Part shown: piece by piece, positions 50,368-61,843 of the stretch
How the letters are laid out: every line of letters starts with the position of its first letter
Position numbering within the stretch: position 1 is the stretch's first letter
Origin: Saksenaea vasiformis B4078
Taxonomy: Eukaryota > Mucoromycota > Mucoromycetes > Mucorales > Saksenaeaceae
Assembly: GCA_000697055.1 (NCBI GenBank)
Contig: JNDT01001781.1
Location: 147,065 to 211,064 of the forward strand
Direction of reading: 5' to 3'
Length of the DNA: 64,000 bases
Notes under the pieces: model-generated
Database searches by the model: none
Told to the model about the DNA's origin: nothing
Seen by the model: the letters and a program-made list of their open reading frames with translations, nothing else
Program-made: the position numbers and the translations under genes

Positions 50368-50641
50368 TAACCGCTCATGTTTTGGTTGACGGTGTTGGTC
50401 TTCTCAGTATGGCTAAGGATACCATTTTGGAGGAAACCATTGAGCTAAAAGAATGGTGAATATCACGCCCTCATTGTCACTGCAAAAACAAACAACTTAC
50501 GACATTGATGCCACCGTTACCGCCGTTACCACCTTCGTTGCCAACAGAGCCGATAGCTTGAGTTTTACCACCCTTACCACAGGGAGCAGCAGAGATGGTA
50601 GCAAAGAGAGCGGCAAGAGCAAAGATGAAAGAGGCCTTCAT
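50368..50641 (-). CDS. Small secreted Gly/Asn-rich protein (about 72 aa)
   Basis: Not recognised by family. Two exons joined by a 56-nt intron, GTAAGTTGTT to TTTTAG. Exon 1 encodes a clear signal peptide (MKASFIFALAALFATISAA), then PCGKGGKTQAIGSVG and a Gly/Asn-rich stretch. Exon 2 encodes NGFLQNGILSHTEKTNTVNQ and ends NMSG. The mature peptide is only about 53 residues, with one cysteine. Frame, signal peptide, codon bias (C-ending codons), TATA box and CAACAACAAACATC leader all support a real, probably well-expressed gene. It could be a secreted effector-like or surface peptide. Confidence 0.72.
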
Positions 50642-51042
50642 GATGATGTTTGTTGTTGTTATTACTTGTTAAAAGAGTGTGTGTTTGTGTAGATGGCTAG
50701 GATAGAAAACACAGGGTCTTTTATACCTTTAATTACCAGTAGCGCAATTTTTTTTAGGCAGATCACTCATTCATCCTGAGCTCTCTAGCTTACATTTACG
50801 CCACAACACACGTCCGTTCATAATAGAACTCCTTACTACTATTTTTGTTTTTAAGGAGTTTGCTCGTAAAGTAGTGGGGAGCTTCTTCAGACGACGCACG
50901 TTCTATGTTACTATTAAAAATATGCAGGTTAATGAATCGCTCTGTCAAGAGTTTAAGGAGTGCACTATTCTCGACACGTGACAACGGACAAACATAGAAA
51001 AAAGGGAGCCAAGCGAAATAACGATCCCCTTTTTCTCAAGGG
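50642..51042. other. Divergent promoter region, secreted peptide / ALDH
   Basis: About 400 bp between divergent start codons. It contains the TATA box of the minus-strand peptide gene; no element was recognised for ALDH. Confidence 0.5.
50719..50725 (-). promoter_or_regulatory. TATA box of the small secreted protein gene
   Basis: TATAAAA on the minus strand, 78 bp before the ATG, followed by a CA-rich leader. A perfect consensus at a sensible distance. Confidence 0.65.
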
Positions 51043-52443
51043 ATGACAGTATTCGGAAAGGCTCTAGGCCCGTACATTCGAGGCCAATTCCATTCCAGTC
51101 AAACGCTGCGCCAACTTGTCAACCCCCGCAATCGGCAGCCTTTGTTGTCCGTCGCTGAAGCAACAAAGGACCACGTGCAAGACGCGCTGGACAGCGCAAG
51201 ACATCAATATCTATGGCAAACCGATCCCTGTCTACGCCGCGATGCTTTATTACAGCTAGCCGAAAAGCTTTCGAATCACACGCAGGACGTAGCTGAACTC
51301 GAAGTCATGCAGACAGGCAAACCTTTGGACGATGCTGTGGGGGAGGTCCAGGACACCGTGGACTGCCTCCGTTATTTTGGAGGCTACGCGGACAAGCATT
51401 TTGCGCAATCGCTTCGGGACAAGGATTTGCACACATTCACCATGCATGAACCTCTTGGCGTCGTCGGACTAGTGACCTCGTTTAATTATCCATTACTCCT
51501 GACGGGTTGGAAATTAGGGCCTGCACTTGCCGCCGGCAACTCAGTTATTGTCAAGCCCGCACCACAAACACCTCTCTCGACACTTGCGCTTGCTCAGTTA
51601 GCTACCGATATCCTTCCTACTGGTGTTTTGAGCGTTCTGCCCGGCGGAACAGACGTTGGCCAAGCTTTGATGGCAGGGGTAGACAAATTAAGTTTTACAG
51701 GTTCGACGGTGTCAGGTCAATCCATCATGCGTAGCGCAGCCTCACGATTGACTCCCTTGACATTGGAGTGCGGAGGGAAAAACGCCGCAATTATTTTGAA
51801 GGACGCGGACCTTCCCGAGGCGGCAATGCATATTGCGGCCGGTGCTTTCTCCAATGCAGGCCAGAACTGCTGTGCAGTCTCTCGCGTGTTGGTCCACAGG
51901 GATGTGCATGACGCATTTGTGCACGAACTACGCATGGCTACCGAAAAATGGGGGCCCGTTGGCGATGAGTCTAGCAACTATCATTACGGACCCCTCATTG
52001 ATGAGCAACAGTATCATCGTGTCCAAAGTCATATACAAAACGCCATTAGATTACCGATGTTCACTGGCAAGGAGACCAATGAAGGCTACTTTGTTCCGCC
52101 AACCATCTTTGACAATGTCAAGGACGAAGAGCCATTGGCTTGCGAAGAGATTTTTGGCCCCGTTCTCAGTTTACTCACACCGTTTGATGATGTTGCATCC
52201 GCTGTAAAACGGGCCAATGCGTCACCGTATGGTCTTGCTGGTGCTGTTTTCTCAAAAGACTACCGACAAGCACACCGCGTCGCATCTCAGTTGCGAACAG
52301 GTTATGTCTGGATCAATACCTATAATATCATGCCATCCTACACACCATTTGGTGGTCGAAAGTTATCCGGCTATGGCAAAGACCTTGGTCGGTCTGCGCT
52401 TGAGGAATTCACCTTTGTCAAAAGCGTTGTGTGTGCTCTGTAA
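51043..52443 (+). CDS. NAD(P)-dependent aldehyde dehydrogenase (ALDH superfamily)
   Basis: Intronless, 466 codons. Oxidises an aldehyde to its acid. Visible motifs: substrate-side SFNYPLLLTGWKLGPALAAG, cofactor-binding KLSFTGSTVSG, general-base Glu in LECGGKNAA, catalytic Cys in SNAGQNCCAVSR, and EEIFGPVLS and PFGGRKLSGYGKDLG near the end. The pattern is closest to betaine/aminoaldehyde-type ALDHs (the ALDH9-like group), but the substrate cannot be settled by eye. It is slightly shorter at the N terminus than many relatives. No targeting peptide is evident. Confidence 0.93.
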   Translation: MTVFGKALGPYIRGQFHSSQTLRQLVNPRNRQPLLSVAEATKDHVQDALDSARHQYLWQTDPCLRRDALLQLAEKLSNHTQDVAELEVMQTGKPLDDAVGEVQDTVDCLRYFGGYADKHFAQSLRDKDLHTFTMHEPLGVVGLVTSFNYPLLLTGWKLGPALAAGNSVIVKPAPQTPLSTLALAQLATDILPTGVLSVLPGGTDVGQALMAGVDKLSFTGSTVSGQSIMRSAASRLTPLTLECGGKNAAIILKDADLPEAAMHIAAGAFSNAGQNCCAVSRVLVHRDVHDAFVHELRMATEKWGPVGDESSNYHYGPLIDEQQYHRVQSHIQNAIRLPMFTGKETNEGYFVPPTIFDNVKDEEPLACEEIFGPVLSLLTPFDDVASAVKRANASPYGLAGAVFSKDYRQAHRVASQLRTGYVWINTYNIMPSYTPFGGRKLSGYGKDLGRSALEEFTFVKSVVCAL

Positions 52444-52528
52444 ATAAACTTTGTCGTGCACCGAAGCAAATGGAGTGGCTTGTCAAATACCACGCTTGGA
52501 TCGGACGGTCAAGAATCCTTTCATAAAA

Positions 52529-54886
52529 ATGGATGATCAACTTGATACCTTGACGACTCATATTGGGAAAAACATTGAGTACCTTGAGCAAGAATTTCAC
52601 CGATGGAAGACTTACAAACGAGACAATGAGGCCTTGATAAACCAACTCAAGACACTGCCAGACACCACGTCAAAAACTGCCATGGTAAAAGGGCATCGAG
52701 AATAATCGATGCACGCGTCTTTTCCCGTCTCCCTATTGCTAACAAGAATATGTAGATCCCCATTGGCAAACTCGCATTCATGCCTGGCCGATTGATACAT
52801 ACTAACGAAATTTTGGTTCTACTCGGCGATCAGTACTATGCAGAACGATCAGCCAAACAGGCAATAGGGATTGTCGAACGACGAAGTCAAAGTAAGCCTT
52901 TATGGACTTTTTGAATTGGCATGTTAATTGTATGATCCTTTAGTGGTGAATGAAAACTTGAATCTTATCGAAGCACAACTCAATGCAGCCAAGTCTAAAT
53001 CCGGCATCACCAACGTACTCCAGCAAGGCCAAGAGGTATGATACTCTCACAAAGTCAACGAAGAACTCACTTGACTTATAGTTTAACGAGGAAGGTCTTC
53101 CTATCATGGAGATCCGTGAAGAGTTGCCTGCATCTACGACAGCGAAGGACGACAACATCATCGAGGAACCTGTAGCACAAGGAAGCGTACCTCCTTCAGT
53201 TCAACGTGCCAGAGACATGATGGCTGCTTCTACGTCGACCGAAACGGAAGAAAACAAGGCACTATTTGAGATGTTACAGCAACTTGAGGAAGAGGAAGAA
53301 GAGGAAGAGGAACTAAACGACGCAGAAGAGGAAAAAGACGATAAAGAGAAGGAGGATGCCGAAGACGACGATGCAGAGTGGAATGCTTTGTACGATACTG
53401 AAGTTACTGATTCGATGTTTGATCATTTTGAAGACGATGAGGAATATGCTGCGGATGGCGTGGTCGAACAAGAAGACGCGAGCTATCATGATGATCCTGA
53501 AGAAAAGTATGGAGTGCCGCGTGTGAAAGAGATTGCTCCGGTGGTCGAACGCACGGAAGAGATAGCTCCAGTGGTTGAACGTACGGAAGAAATTGCTCCA
53601 GTGGTTGAACGTACGGAAGAAATTGCTCCAGTGATCAAACGTACGAAAGAGATTGCTCTCCCTGAACCGAAAGAAGAAAAAAAGAAAGAAGTAGTAGCAG
53701 AGAAAAAGTTATCCACTCGACCAGCAGTCAAACCAAAAAAAGTATCGCGATTTAAGTTGGCTCGACAAGAAGCACGATCATCTGAAGACAGCACTCCCTC
53801 CGAAACAAAGAAGGATGTCCCTGCAGTAGAACCTACGCGTACCTCTCGATCTGATCGTTTACGGTCTGAAGAGAATAACCAGACGGATGTCAGCAAAGTC
53901 ACCACCGCACGTACTATACCAACGGTTGTGTCTGCAACGGAAGCCAAAAAAGCATCGACGTTGGGCAAAAAAGCAGCTGTGAAGTATAAGATACCCTCAG
54001 ACGAGCAGAAAAAACCTTCGAAATTCAAACAAGATAGGCAGCTTGAAAAGCATGTGGAGCGTAAGGTGACATGGGATGATACGACGACGGTACGGGAGCA
54101 TGAACGGTTGTCAGCCCCTAAGGATACGGCAGGTCCTTTGTATTCTGAACCAGTGAAGCAGGAAGCGGAAGACAGCACTCCCAAGCGCATCATCCGTACA
54201 CCAGCTGACATTTTCAGCATCGTTCGTGAGACACAGGCGCCCGAAATAGAATACCCGTCGCTCGACGACGAGCCTACAGAAAGCATCCCAGTCGATATCC
54301 ATGAACTGATGTCTACTGCACGATCAAAGCCTGAAGCATTTTGGCGGCCAGCAAATGGAAGTGATGAAGACGCAATTCAGATGATCCAAGAGGTGCGTTC
54401 CGAACCATCCGCTCCTTCATCTGCGCCAGCATCCTTGGTCAAGAGCAAAATGGATACGAACATTATGAAGGGTGCTGTCATGGAACGTGAAACAGGAACA
54501 GTTGATCTAGACCAGGTAGAAGAAGATATGGATATGCGTGAGGTACGTCGTATGTGCAACAAAGAATGTGCGAGACCTAACATAAGATGTTTTTAGATTG
54601 CGGCAACCTATCATAGCAAGAGGCAAAATCTTGTGGCCGCAATGGAGGCCTATAAATATGAACCCAAACCAGAATTCGAGGTAATACCCAGTGGGGATAG
54701 TGTGTAGGAGGGTAACTCAATGTTCCTTTTTGCTAGGTGTTTGAGGAAGACTTGCCTTTGCCTAAAGACCCCAAAGGAAAACAGAAAGAAGAACCAGAGG
54801 AGGAGGAGGAGGAGGAGGAGGAGCAGGTACCCAGGAAGATGTCGAGGTTCAAAGCGGCCCGACTTGGACTTAAACCATCCCATTGA
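52529..54886 (+). CDS. URI1: URI1/Bud27-like unconventional prefoldin
   Basis: Prefoldin-like chaperone subunit that binds RNA polymerase subunit Rpb5 and assists polymerase assembly and TOR-related transcription. The N-terminal coiled prefoldin fold has KLAFMPGRLIHTNEILVLLG and YAERSAKQAIGIVERRSQ, diagnostic for URI. A long acidic/low-complexity middle (EEEEEEEELNDAEEEKDD) contains a 10-residue tandem repeat, followed by a charged region. The C-terminal RKMSRFKAARLGLKPSH matches the family end. Five introns (for example 52685-52755, 54543-54596) keep frame. Start ATG 52529 gives MDDQLDTLTTHIGKN. It starts only 85 bp after the ALDH stop on the same strand. Confidence 0.88.
53527..53656 (+). 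repeat. 30-bp in-frame tandem repeat in URI1
   Basis: Four units of 30 bp encode EIAPVVERTE-type decapeptides. The second and third are nearly identical; the fourth has drifted (PVIKRTKE), and a partial fifth begins EIALPE. Units differ mostly at silent sites, so the protein repeat is somewhat older than the most recent copy. Confidence 0.9.
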
Positions 54887-55431
54887 TGATCATGCTTACA
54901 AGCATGAAAATTTTTTTTTCCTTATTTCACTGATAGTAGAGCTTGTACAAATCTTTTTTTTTTCTTTACATATTACTGTTTATTGAACAATTTTTTACGC
55001 TATTCGAAATAAATTCTGCGTCCATGAAGGAATCAAATTTGCGCTGAGAGAAATAAAATATGCGTGGTTAGTATATCATTTATAGCATAGAAAACCGTTG
55101 TTGAGCACGTCAAAAAGATACGACAAAACGCCAATGTAATGGGTAAATTCAGTAAGTTTAGCCTTTCTTTTCCACTGCATTATTCATAGAGTTACATGTT
55201 TATCTGAAGTATTTTGTCATTACATTAGACAATGGAAACAAACGTGGCAATGTCATGTTATTCTATCAATAGCTCGATCCATTTTGAAGGGCATATGCCA
55301 TGATTAAAAACAGCTTTGTTACAGAAATCAACGAACGATACTTTCTACTCTGACGATGTGTATGGAAACAATGATTCTAGGGGATGTATGAAGTATGCAC
55401 ATGTCGCATAGAAACAATTATGACAAGACAT
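54887..55431. other. Intergenic between convergent URI1 and TRM6
   Basis: 545 bp with poly-T tracts, the fourth dispersed-repeat fragment, and otherwise nothing recognised. Confidence 0.45.
54979..55080 (+). repeat. Dispersed repeat family, copy 4 (5' fragment)
   Basis: Matches the left end of the family only: TTTATTGAACAATTTTTTAC, then TTCTGCGTCCATGAAGGA, TTTGCGCT and ATATGCGTGGTTAGTATA. Similarity fades after about 100 bp. It sits between convergent gene ends, so it interrupts no promoter. Confidence 0.6.
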
Positions 55432-57351
55432 TTATGATGTTTCGGATTCGGCTTCCGTTGCGTCCATAGCCTCTGTCGCCTCTGTTGCCATCACTTCAGA
55501 TGCTGGTGTTGCTTCTGTTTCCGGCGATTCTGTCGTTGCTGCTGCATCTTCTGTAGCGCTTTGTGCTGCTGCAGTCTTTTTTGGTTCATTCTTTCTCTTT
55601 TTACGTCGGTTGCTCTCGGTTGGAACGAGCGAAGCGTCAAACGGACAGTCAATAACACGCAATGCTGATAACAGATAGCCACCGCCAGCGCTCATGTTCA
55701 TTTCAGGATGGGTACGTCCAGGTAGAACCTAACGCGCGCACAACGTAAGCAAAACAGCTTCCTCGTCCAATTTTCTCTTTCTTCCTTTTACCTGGTACTG
55801 GCGAAGACTACTCTCGGTAATATCGACGTGAATATAATCACCAGATTTTCGCATCCATACTGCAGCCGCTAGCAAAGCTTCTTTATGATGGCTATAAATA
55901 ACGATTGGCCTTGAACCATTCAGGTACTTGGTAAGATACTCAAGCACGGTTTCAGGCATGTACGGTGAAGAGATAATCAGACTATTATATTCTCTGAGTT
56001 AGTACTCGCTTCATGAAAGGGCATAGCTCTTACCCATCAAAATTGCCATCGAACAGAAGTTTTCGTGCGGTTGTCCTCACTTCAGCAGCCTTCTTTCGTC
56101 TGAAATAGCCTCGTGCTTCGTTCTTAGAGAGATTTGCCACCTCTTCTTTTGTCTTCTCCACCCACGGTTCTATGATACAGTTACCATCCATAGTCGTTCT
56201 CGTTCATCACAAATGTACCATCTGGAATGGAAGGATCGACGCGTGATAATGGTACCGTATGGACAGTATCCAGGATGTGCTTGGAAAAGTTCATGTACCG
56301 CAAGATATCGTAATTGTGGTTGTCGCCCTCATGAAGTCCAACGATTGTACCGAAACCACCCATACGTTCTGCCACAGCTGAAACAATCAGACCTTGTGTA
56401 TCGTCCACTATTAAAAGCTTGCTGTTGGCATGTACATTTGCCAGACTGAGTAACTGCGAAAGCGTATCAATACGAATGTGTCTATCCCGGAGCTCATCAG
56501 TACACATCGTTCCTGTTTCTATTTTCAGTCCTTACCTGATTTTGTCAGGATTTTTCTTAGAGAAATACTCTGCAATTGAGTACAGAGTCGGACGCACAGG
56601 TGTAAACACCTTCATGAACCTGAAAAACGGAACAATGAGCCACGTTCCTATTGTTAAGATGTCTACCTACTTTTTCTTCTTTCGTTGGATGTACTTCGCC
56701 TTTGAATACTCGGTTTTCTTGGCGAACTCAGTATGAGACTCCATCATTTTTCTGATAATTTCCTGTCATTTGATTAATGTAAGATAATCCAATCTCTTTC
56801 TCTCTCTTTCTCTCTTATGAAAACACGACGTACATCTGCATCCACGTTTCCCTTGAGACCCTCCGCTTTTAATTTTTCGATCTCTTCATGCGACAGTTTT
56901 TGAACAGCAGAATTATCAATAATTGTCTGATTGTTGGCATTTGTGTCCTCTATATAATTCTGTAAGAACGCTATCTAAGTGTTGGCTTCTGTCGCGAACT
57001 CACCTACGGCAGCAAGTGCCCAATTTTTGATGGGTCGAATGCTACCATGCTGGCCGTAGATCTCGTAAGAAAGACCAAATGGTTGACCAACCAAATTGTC
57101 GGCTTGAAACGTTCCAAACTTTCCCAAGGAGATATTGCTTTATAATAGCTATTAGTCGTGTGGTCATCGATGCGATTTATGCGTCGTCGTCTTCCTTACG
57201 TGTTTGGTTTTAAGGTGACCAACTTGACGTTGCCACTAGGCATGTGGATCAAAACATTCTGTAATGATTGGATATGTGGAAATTGATCAGCAATGTCGTC
57301 CTGTGTCGTGGTAGCCGGTACAACGGTCGGCGATCCTGCAGCTTCGGCCAT
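55432..57351 (-). CDS. TRM6: tRNA (adenine-58-N1) methyltransferase non-catalytic subunit Trm6/Gcd10
   Basis: Nuclear partner of Trm61; needed for tRNA binding and m1A58 formation, including on initiator tRNA-Met. The N terminus has an OB-like region (QNVLIHMPSGNVKLVTL, SISLGKFGTFQADNLVGQPF). Family patterns follow: NQTIIDNSAVQKLSHEEIEK, KYIQRKKKK, KVFTPVRPTLYSIAEYF and LLIVDDTQGLIVSAVAERMG. The end has LPGRTHPEMNMSAGGGYLLS, as in Trm6 proteins. The tail is Lys-rich, then Ala/Thr/Glu-rich and probably disordered. About seven short introns split the gene. ATG 57351 (MAEAAGSPTVV) is the first in frame. It is convergent with URI1. Confidence 0.9.
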
Positions 57352-57642
57352 GGTTAGCTTATTTTAGTTGCAAAATTTTTTTCCTCTCTTGTAAAAGAGC
57401 GGGCGGCGGCTCCTAGCTGATTTTAGAAGCGAAATGAAGTCACTTTGAGGCTCTCTCTCTCTCTCTCTCTTTTTTTTAATATCCTCGTTCATTCAGGCTA
57501 TCCCGTTTATCAATCTCTGTTTACAAAAGAAAATTTTATTGAAACTATGTTACATGGAAAAAATATGGGAGTTCATTGTTCGATAGATCGATTATGGTAT
57601 GTCAAAAAGAAAAAAGGGGAAGGAGATAGTAGATGTACATTT
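57352..57642. other. Spacer with CT microsatellite
   Basis: About 290 bp upstream of TRM6 and downstream of TRP5 on the same strand. It contains a (CT)n run followed by poly-T near 57450-57476. Confidence 0.6.
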
Positions 57643-59865
57643 TTATGGGCGCAAATCCCAACCAATCTTGGGACCCAACTTCGGCAAAACCTCGCACACA
57701 GTGTGCATATCCTTGTCACCTCTGCCAGACAAACAGATAACGATATCTTTGTCCTTGGGAAGTTCCGCGGCGCGTTTGTGAGCCCAGTAGACAGCGTGGG
57801 ACGATTCCAATGCAGGAATGATACCTTCCAGTTCCGTCAACTTTCTGAAGCCGTGCAATGCTTCCGCATCGTCCGCCACAACATACTGCACTCGACCACT
57901 GTCCTTCAAGTAGGCATGCTCGGGACCTACACCAGGATAATCCAGACCAGCACTGACAGAATGGGTCTCGATGATCTGACCCTTCGCATCTTGCAAAAGG
58001 TAGGTTCGGGTACCGTGCAACACACCGGGTGTACCCTTGGTCAAGGTAGCCGAATGATGCTCGGTATTGACACCATCGCCACCAGCCTCAACACCAAGGA
58101 TCTGGACAGACTTGTCTTCCACGAAGGGATGGAACATACCGATCGAGTTGGATCCACCACCGACGCAGGCAACGACCATATCAGGGAGCTTACCAGCCTT
58201 CTCCAACATCTGACGCTTCGTTTCTTTACCGATCACAGACTGGAATTCACGCACAATCATTGGGAAAGGATGAGGACCGATAGCGGAGCCGACCAAATAA
58301 TGAGTGGTAGCAACATTGGTGACCCAGTCACGCATCGCTTCATTGATGGCATCCTTCAGCGTTCGTGATCCATCCTTGACAGGAATAACCGTAGCGCCAA
58401 GCATCTTCATACGGAACACATTGAGCTGTTGACGACGGCAATCCTCTTCACCCATGTACACAACGCACTGCATACCGAACTTGGCGCAGACGGTCGCTGT
58501 AGCAACACCGTGCTGACCAGCACCTGTCTCTGCAATAATGCGCTTCTTACCGAGACGCTTCGCGAGCAAGATCTGACCCACGGCATTGTTGATCTTGTGC
58601 GAGCCGGTGTGATTCAAATCTTCACGCTTCAACCAGATTCTGGCACCTCCAGCGTCCTCCGTCAAGCGGTTGGCAAACTGCAATTGCGAGGGTCGGGAGA
58701 TATAGTCATAGTAGGATTCGAACTCGGCAATAAAGGCGGGATCGTTTTTAGCTTCGATAAATACTTTTTCCAACTGGGTAAGACAGTCCACAAGGGATTC
58801 AGGAACATAGGCACCACCGAAGTCACCGAAACGGGTCTGCATTTCGTAAAAGTCCTTCATGCGTTCAGTCGTCACCACGCCACGACCAGCAACCTCGTTG
58901 ACTTCAGCGTCGGCCAAGCTGTCGATACTCAAGTCTGTCACAGGCTTTCGTCCAGATACTTCGGATGCGTACTGCTCCACAGCCTGTACCACATCCTTAC
59001 CGGCTTCAACGGCTTCACGAATAAGAGTAATGATTCGAGAACCAATGACAACACCTTCCGAATGAGCACCAACTTGATTGAAGTGTTCGCGTGTTGAAAC
59101 GCCGAAACCAACGGCCAAGTGCACATCTGTGTATTTCTTGATACGGGCAATCATTTCTGGGAGTTCTTGGTTCACCTCTTTCGAGACACCAGTGACGCCC
59201 ATACGGGACACGACGTAGATGAAGGAGTCAGCAACATGAGCTAGCAGCTGGATACGACTCTCCGTGGTGGATGGAGCAATCAGAGGAACAAACGAGAGAC
59301 CGTGTTCCAAGCACTTGTTTCGGAAGCTATGTGCTTCCTCTGGGGGAAGATCGACCAGAATATAACCGTTGACACCAGCTTCTTTGCAGTCTCGGATAAT
59401 TTGCTCTTCACCATAAGCCAGCACAGGATTGTAGTAGCCCATAAACACAACGGGTATCTTGAGACCGCGTGAGCGAGCATCGCGCACCATTTGTAGACAC
59501 ATCTTGATATCTGTATTGTATTTGAGGGAGGCCTGTTGCGTTGCACATCACAATGAGTCATTGGGAAAGAGTTTAAACTCCCGGAAACTTCTTACCGTAT
59601 TTGCGTACTGAATGGTGGGACCATCAGCCAATGGATCGGTGAAAGGAATACCAAGCTCAATCACATCAGCACCGCCTCTTTGTAAAGCCAACATGATATC
59701 AGGTGTAAGTGATGGTTCAGGATAACCTGCAGTGATGAAGGTCACGAAGGCAGGACGATCTAATGAATAACAGAGAAGGACGGTTAGATACAAGCCATGA
59801 AACGTCGAATACAACTCACTTTGTGCGCTTGCATTTTTGAATGCTTGTCGAAGACCAGAAGCCAT
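57643..59865 (-). CDS. TRP5: Tryptophan synthase, fused alpha-beta
   Basis: Bifunctional last enzyme of tryptophan synthesis, as in other fungi. Three exons give about 705 residues. The alpha half (TIM barrel) shows [65 protein letters not shown] and [11 protein letters not shown]. The beta half (PLP fold) shows [11 protein letters not shown], the PLP lysine in [40 protein letters not shown] and CLSGRGDKD. Introns follow SAQ (near 59816) and ANT (near 59596). ATG 59865 gives [16 protein letters not shown] minus-strand TATATA lies about 70 bp upstream. Confidence 0.96.
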
Positions 59866-59934
59866 GGTGAGATACGGTTAAAGAATGTGAGATAAAAACG
59901 AAGGTGGGAAAAAGTAAATGAACCGAGTGGCCCC

Positions 59935-59941
59935 TATATAT
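59935..59941 (-). promoter_or_regulatory. TATA-like element of TRP5
   Basis: CCCATATATAGGGG on the minus strand, centred about 70 bp before the TRP5 ATG. Position and consensus both fit a core promoter. Confidence 0.55.
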
Positions 59942-60616
59942 GGGTAAACCATCATCGCGCTTTGAAACTTAAAAATGACACAGCTGTGACTTTGGAATTT
60001 TATCTCCTGTCAGCCGAACCCACTTTATTCGGTCTTCTAAAAAATTGGAAGGTGACCCGTAATTCTTTAAAAATGCAAAGTCATGTAAAAAAATCGCAGC
60101 AAAGAATGAAAAGCATATTGTGAAAAAAGGAGGAAGCGGCTACATTTTGATATATAAATGAAAGAAAATAATTTTTTTACGTTAATGTCAAAAGTTTGCA
60201 AACACACCCAAAAATGAGCAAAAACCAGAGAGGTTAACCTTGGGAAATCGCCTTTTTCGACCCGAATTTGACAAAAAAAATATCACCGAATAGATCAGAG
60301 CGATTAGAACAATGCCATATTATTCTTTATTCATTTTCATTAGTAGTTCATGAGAAAACGGTAAAAAAAGAATCTTTCGATGATGATTGGATGGTGAAGT
60401 CTTCTAATTTCCATATTGGGACGAAGTCCATCTTCTATTTCTTCACCAGGGATCAATCGACACAACCGTTGATGCAATTGCTGTCATTCCTCAAGGATCA
60501 TTGCAGCCTTGTGTCGGCCATAAAGATTACCATTGATTGGAGCATCACCGAATACACCGCCATCTCCGTCATATTCCCAAACGCCGCCATCTAGCTGTGT
60601 TTGTTCCATGTGGCTC

Positions 60617-60700
60617 GTGCATAGATGGATCAGATCCGCAAACGAGTGCAAGTAGCTAGTGCATAGATGGATCAAATCCGCAAACGAGTGCAAGTAGCTA
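60617..60700. repeat. 42-bp direct tandem duplication
   Basis: Two adjacent 42-bp units beginning GTGCATAGATGGATC differ at one base (CAGATCC versus CAAATCC). Near-identity indicates a recent duplication. It is in frame on both strands but belongs to no recognised gene. Confidence 0.9.
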
Positions 60701-60867
60701 GTGCGTCCCAGAATACACAAACGCACCAACAGATGATCTCGTCTTTGAAGTCATTAATGTGCGAAAGGGATCCTTTGGGTGCCATGAAAAAAAAAAAACT
60801 AAGTTTGTTGCAGACAACCAGTAGCATACATCATTCCTACAGTACTGTGACGAACAGTGGCTAGTCA

Positions 60868-61495
60868 ATGACAAAATCAGGCACTGGTGTGGAGCTTTCC
60901 AACCACAGGTCTTTTACCAATATGAAAACCAACAACTACATGGGAAGCTGGCACAACGAGCTCAAGACAACCTACCTTGGAAGAAACCGGAATAGAAGAG
61001 TGGATCGATTGATCTATACCTTGGCAAACGATGCAGAATTCGACTTCCAAATGACCACGGCACGAGTAAGCGCAAATATCGGCAGGATGGGCCTACTGAA
61101 AGACAGAGACGAAAGAATAGACGAGCTTTCGCCCGTGATTCGCATGATCACGTATATAATTTTAGCATGAAAAGAATAGAGCGCATTTACACTTCGTTTA
61201 ACAAAGTTTTTATCCCATCATAGAGATCCAGCTGTGGCAAAGTCTACCTGCGTTCCATGCATTGCTACATTGCACAGCCGCTTATTAGTTTCCAATATGG
61301 AAGACAGTTCTGCGTCTACAAACTTGCTTCTTCCAGGTATTTCCTCTAAACACTATGGAATAGTTTCTTTTGGGACACGGCAACACAATCCACAGAGACC
61401 AGAATCTGGCAGGAATTATTTGTGTGTGATTAGCTGTAAGAACACCTTCCCAATTCGACGGACAAAGAACATGAGTCAATCGTACGCGGACTAAT
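60868..61495 (+). pseudogene. MULE-type transposase C-terminal remnant
   Basis: The frame encodes TNNYMGSWHNELKTTYLGRN, then RNRRVDRLIYTLAND and ANIGRMG. This matches the segment of mucoralean Mutator-like transposases just after the DDE catalytic core. About 90 bp further on, another frame has SCGKVYLRSMHCYIAQ, a degenerate SWIM zinc finger as expected next in a MULE. Frames change between blocks and stops intervene, so the copy is dead. The upstream catalytic part is missing. No terminal inverted repeats were found. Confidence 0.6.
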
Positions 61496-61843
61496 ATGCA
61501 GCGATCAAACGTTGACCAATAGGCTTTAAACAGTACGAAGGTTCATACGTCTTGTGGCCATACTGCCTGTGTAATTAATCCTGAAACGCTGGCGCCTACT
61601 GCTGAAGTTATATGGCAGGTGTAAGGTTGATAAATCCTGAAACACTGATTTATCAGGAGCTTAAAGGCGAAAAATTACGTCGACTCATCAGATCACGACA
61701 CAATGAATGCCAAGTGTGACACAAGTTTGCTGCAGTTCATAACAATGAAAACTGGCAGATAAATAAACTCATTTTTTGGCAACGTCTTTTGATCTCCGTC
61801 GTTTTCTTTTCCATCACCTGCTGCTTTACGCTGCCGTCGACCC
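61496..61843. other. Spacer upstream of Fanzor gene
   Basis: About 350 bp between the MULE remnant and the Fanzor start. AAATCCTGAAACACTGATTT is a partly repeated motif (AATCCTGAAACGCTGG, ATCCTGAAACACTGAT, near 61579 and 61627). No promoter element is clear. Confidence 0.4.

Larger units (their letters stand above)
59866..60867. other. TRP5 upstream region and spacer
   Basis: AT-rich DNA. It contains the TRP5 TATA element, a palindromic CACAGCTGTG near 59976-59985, poly-A tracts and, further right, a 42-bp duplication. Frames are short and unrecognised. Confidence 0.45.

Noticed and set aside
53486..54286. 266-codon minus-strand frame, Ser/Thr-rich
   Set aside because: Antisense to the acidic repeat region of URI1.
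57445..59097. Long plus-strand frames of 307 and 222 codons
   Set aside because: Antisense to the well-supported TRP5 coding sequence; no family pattern of their own.
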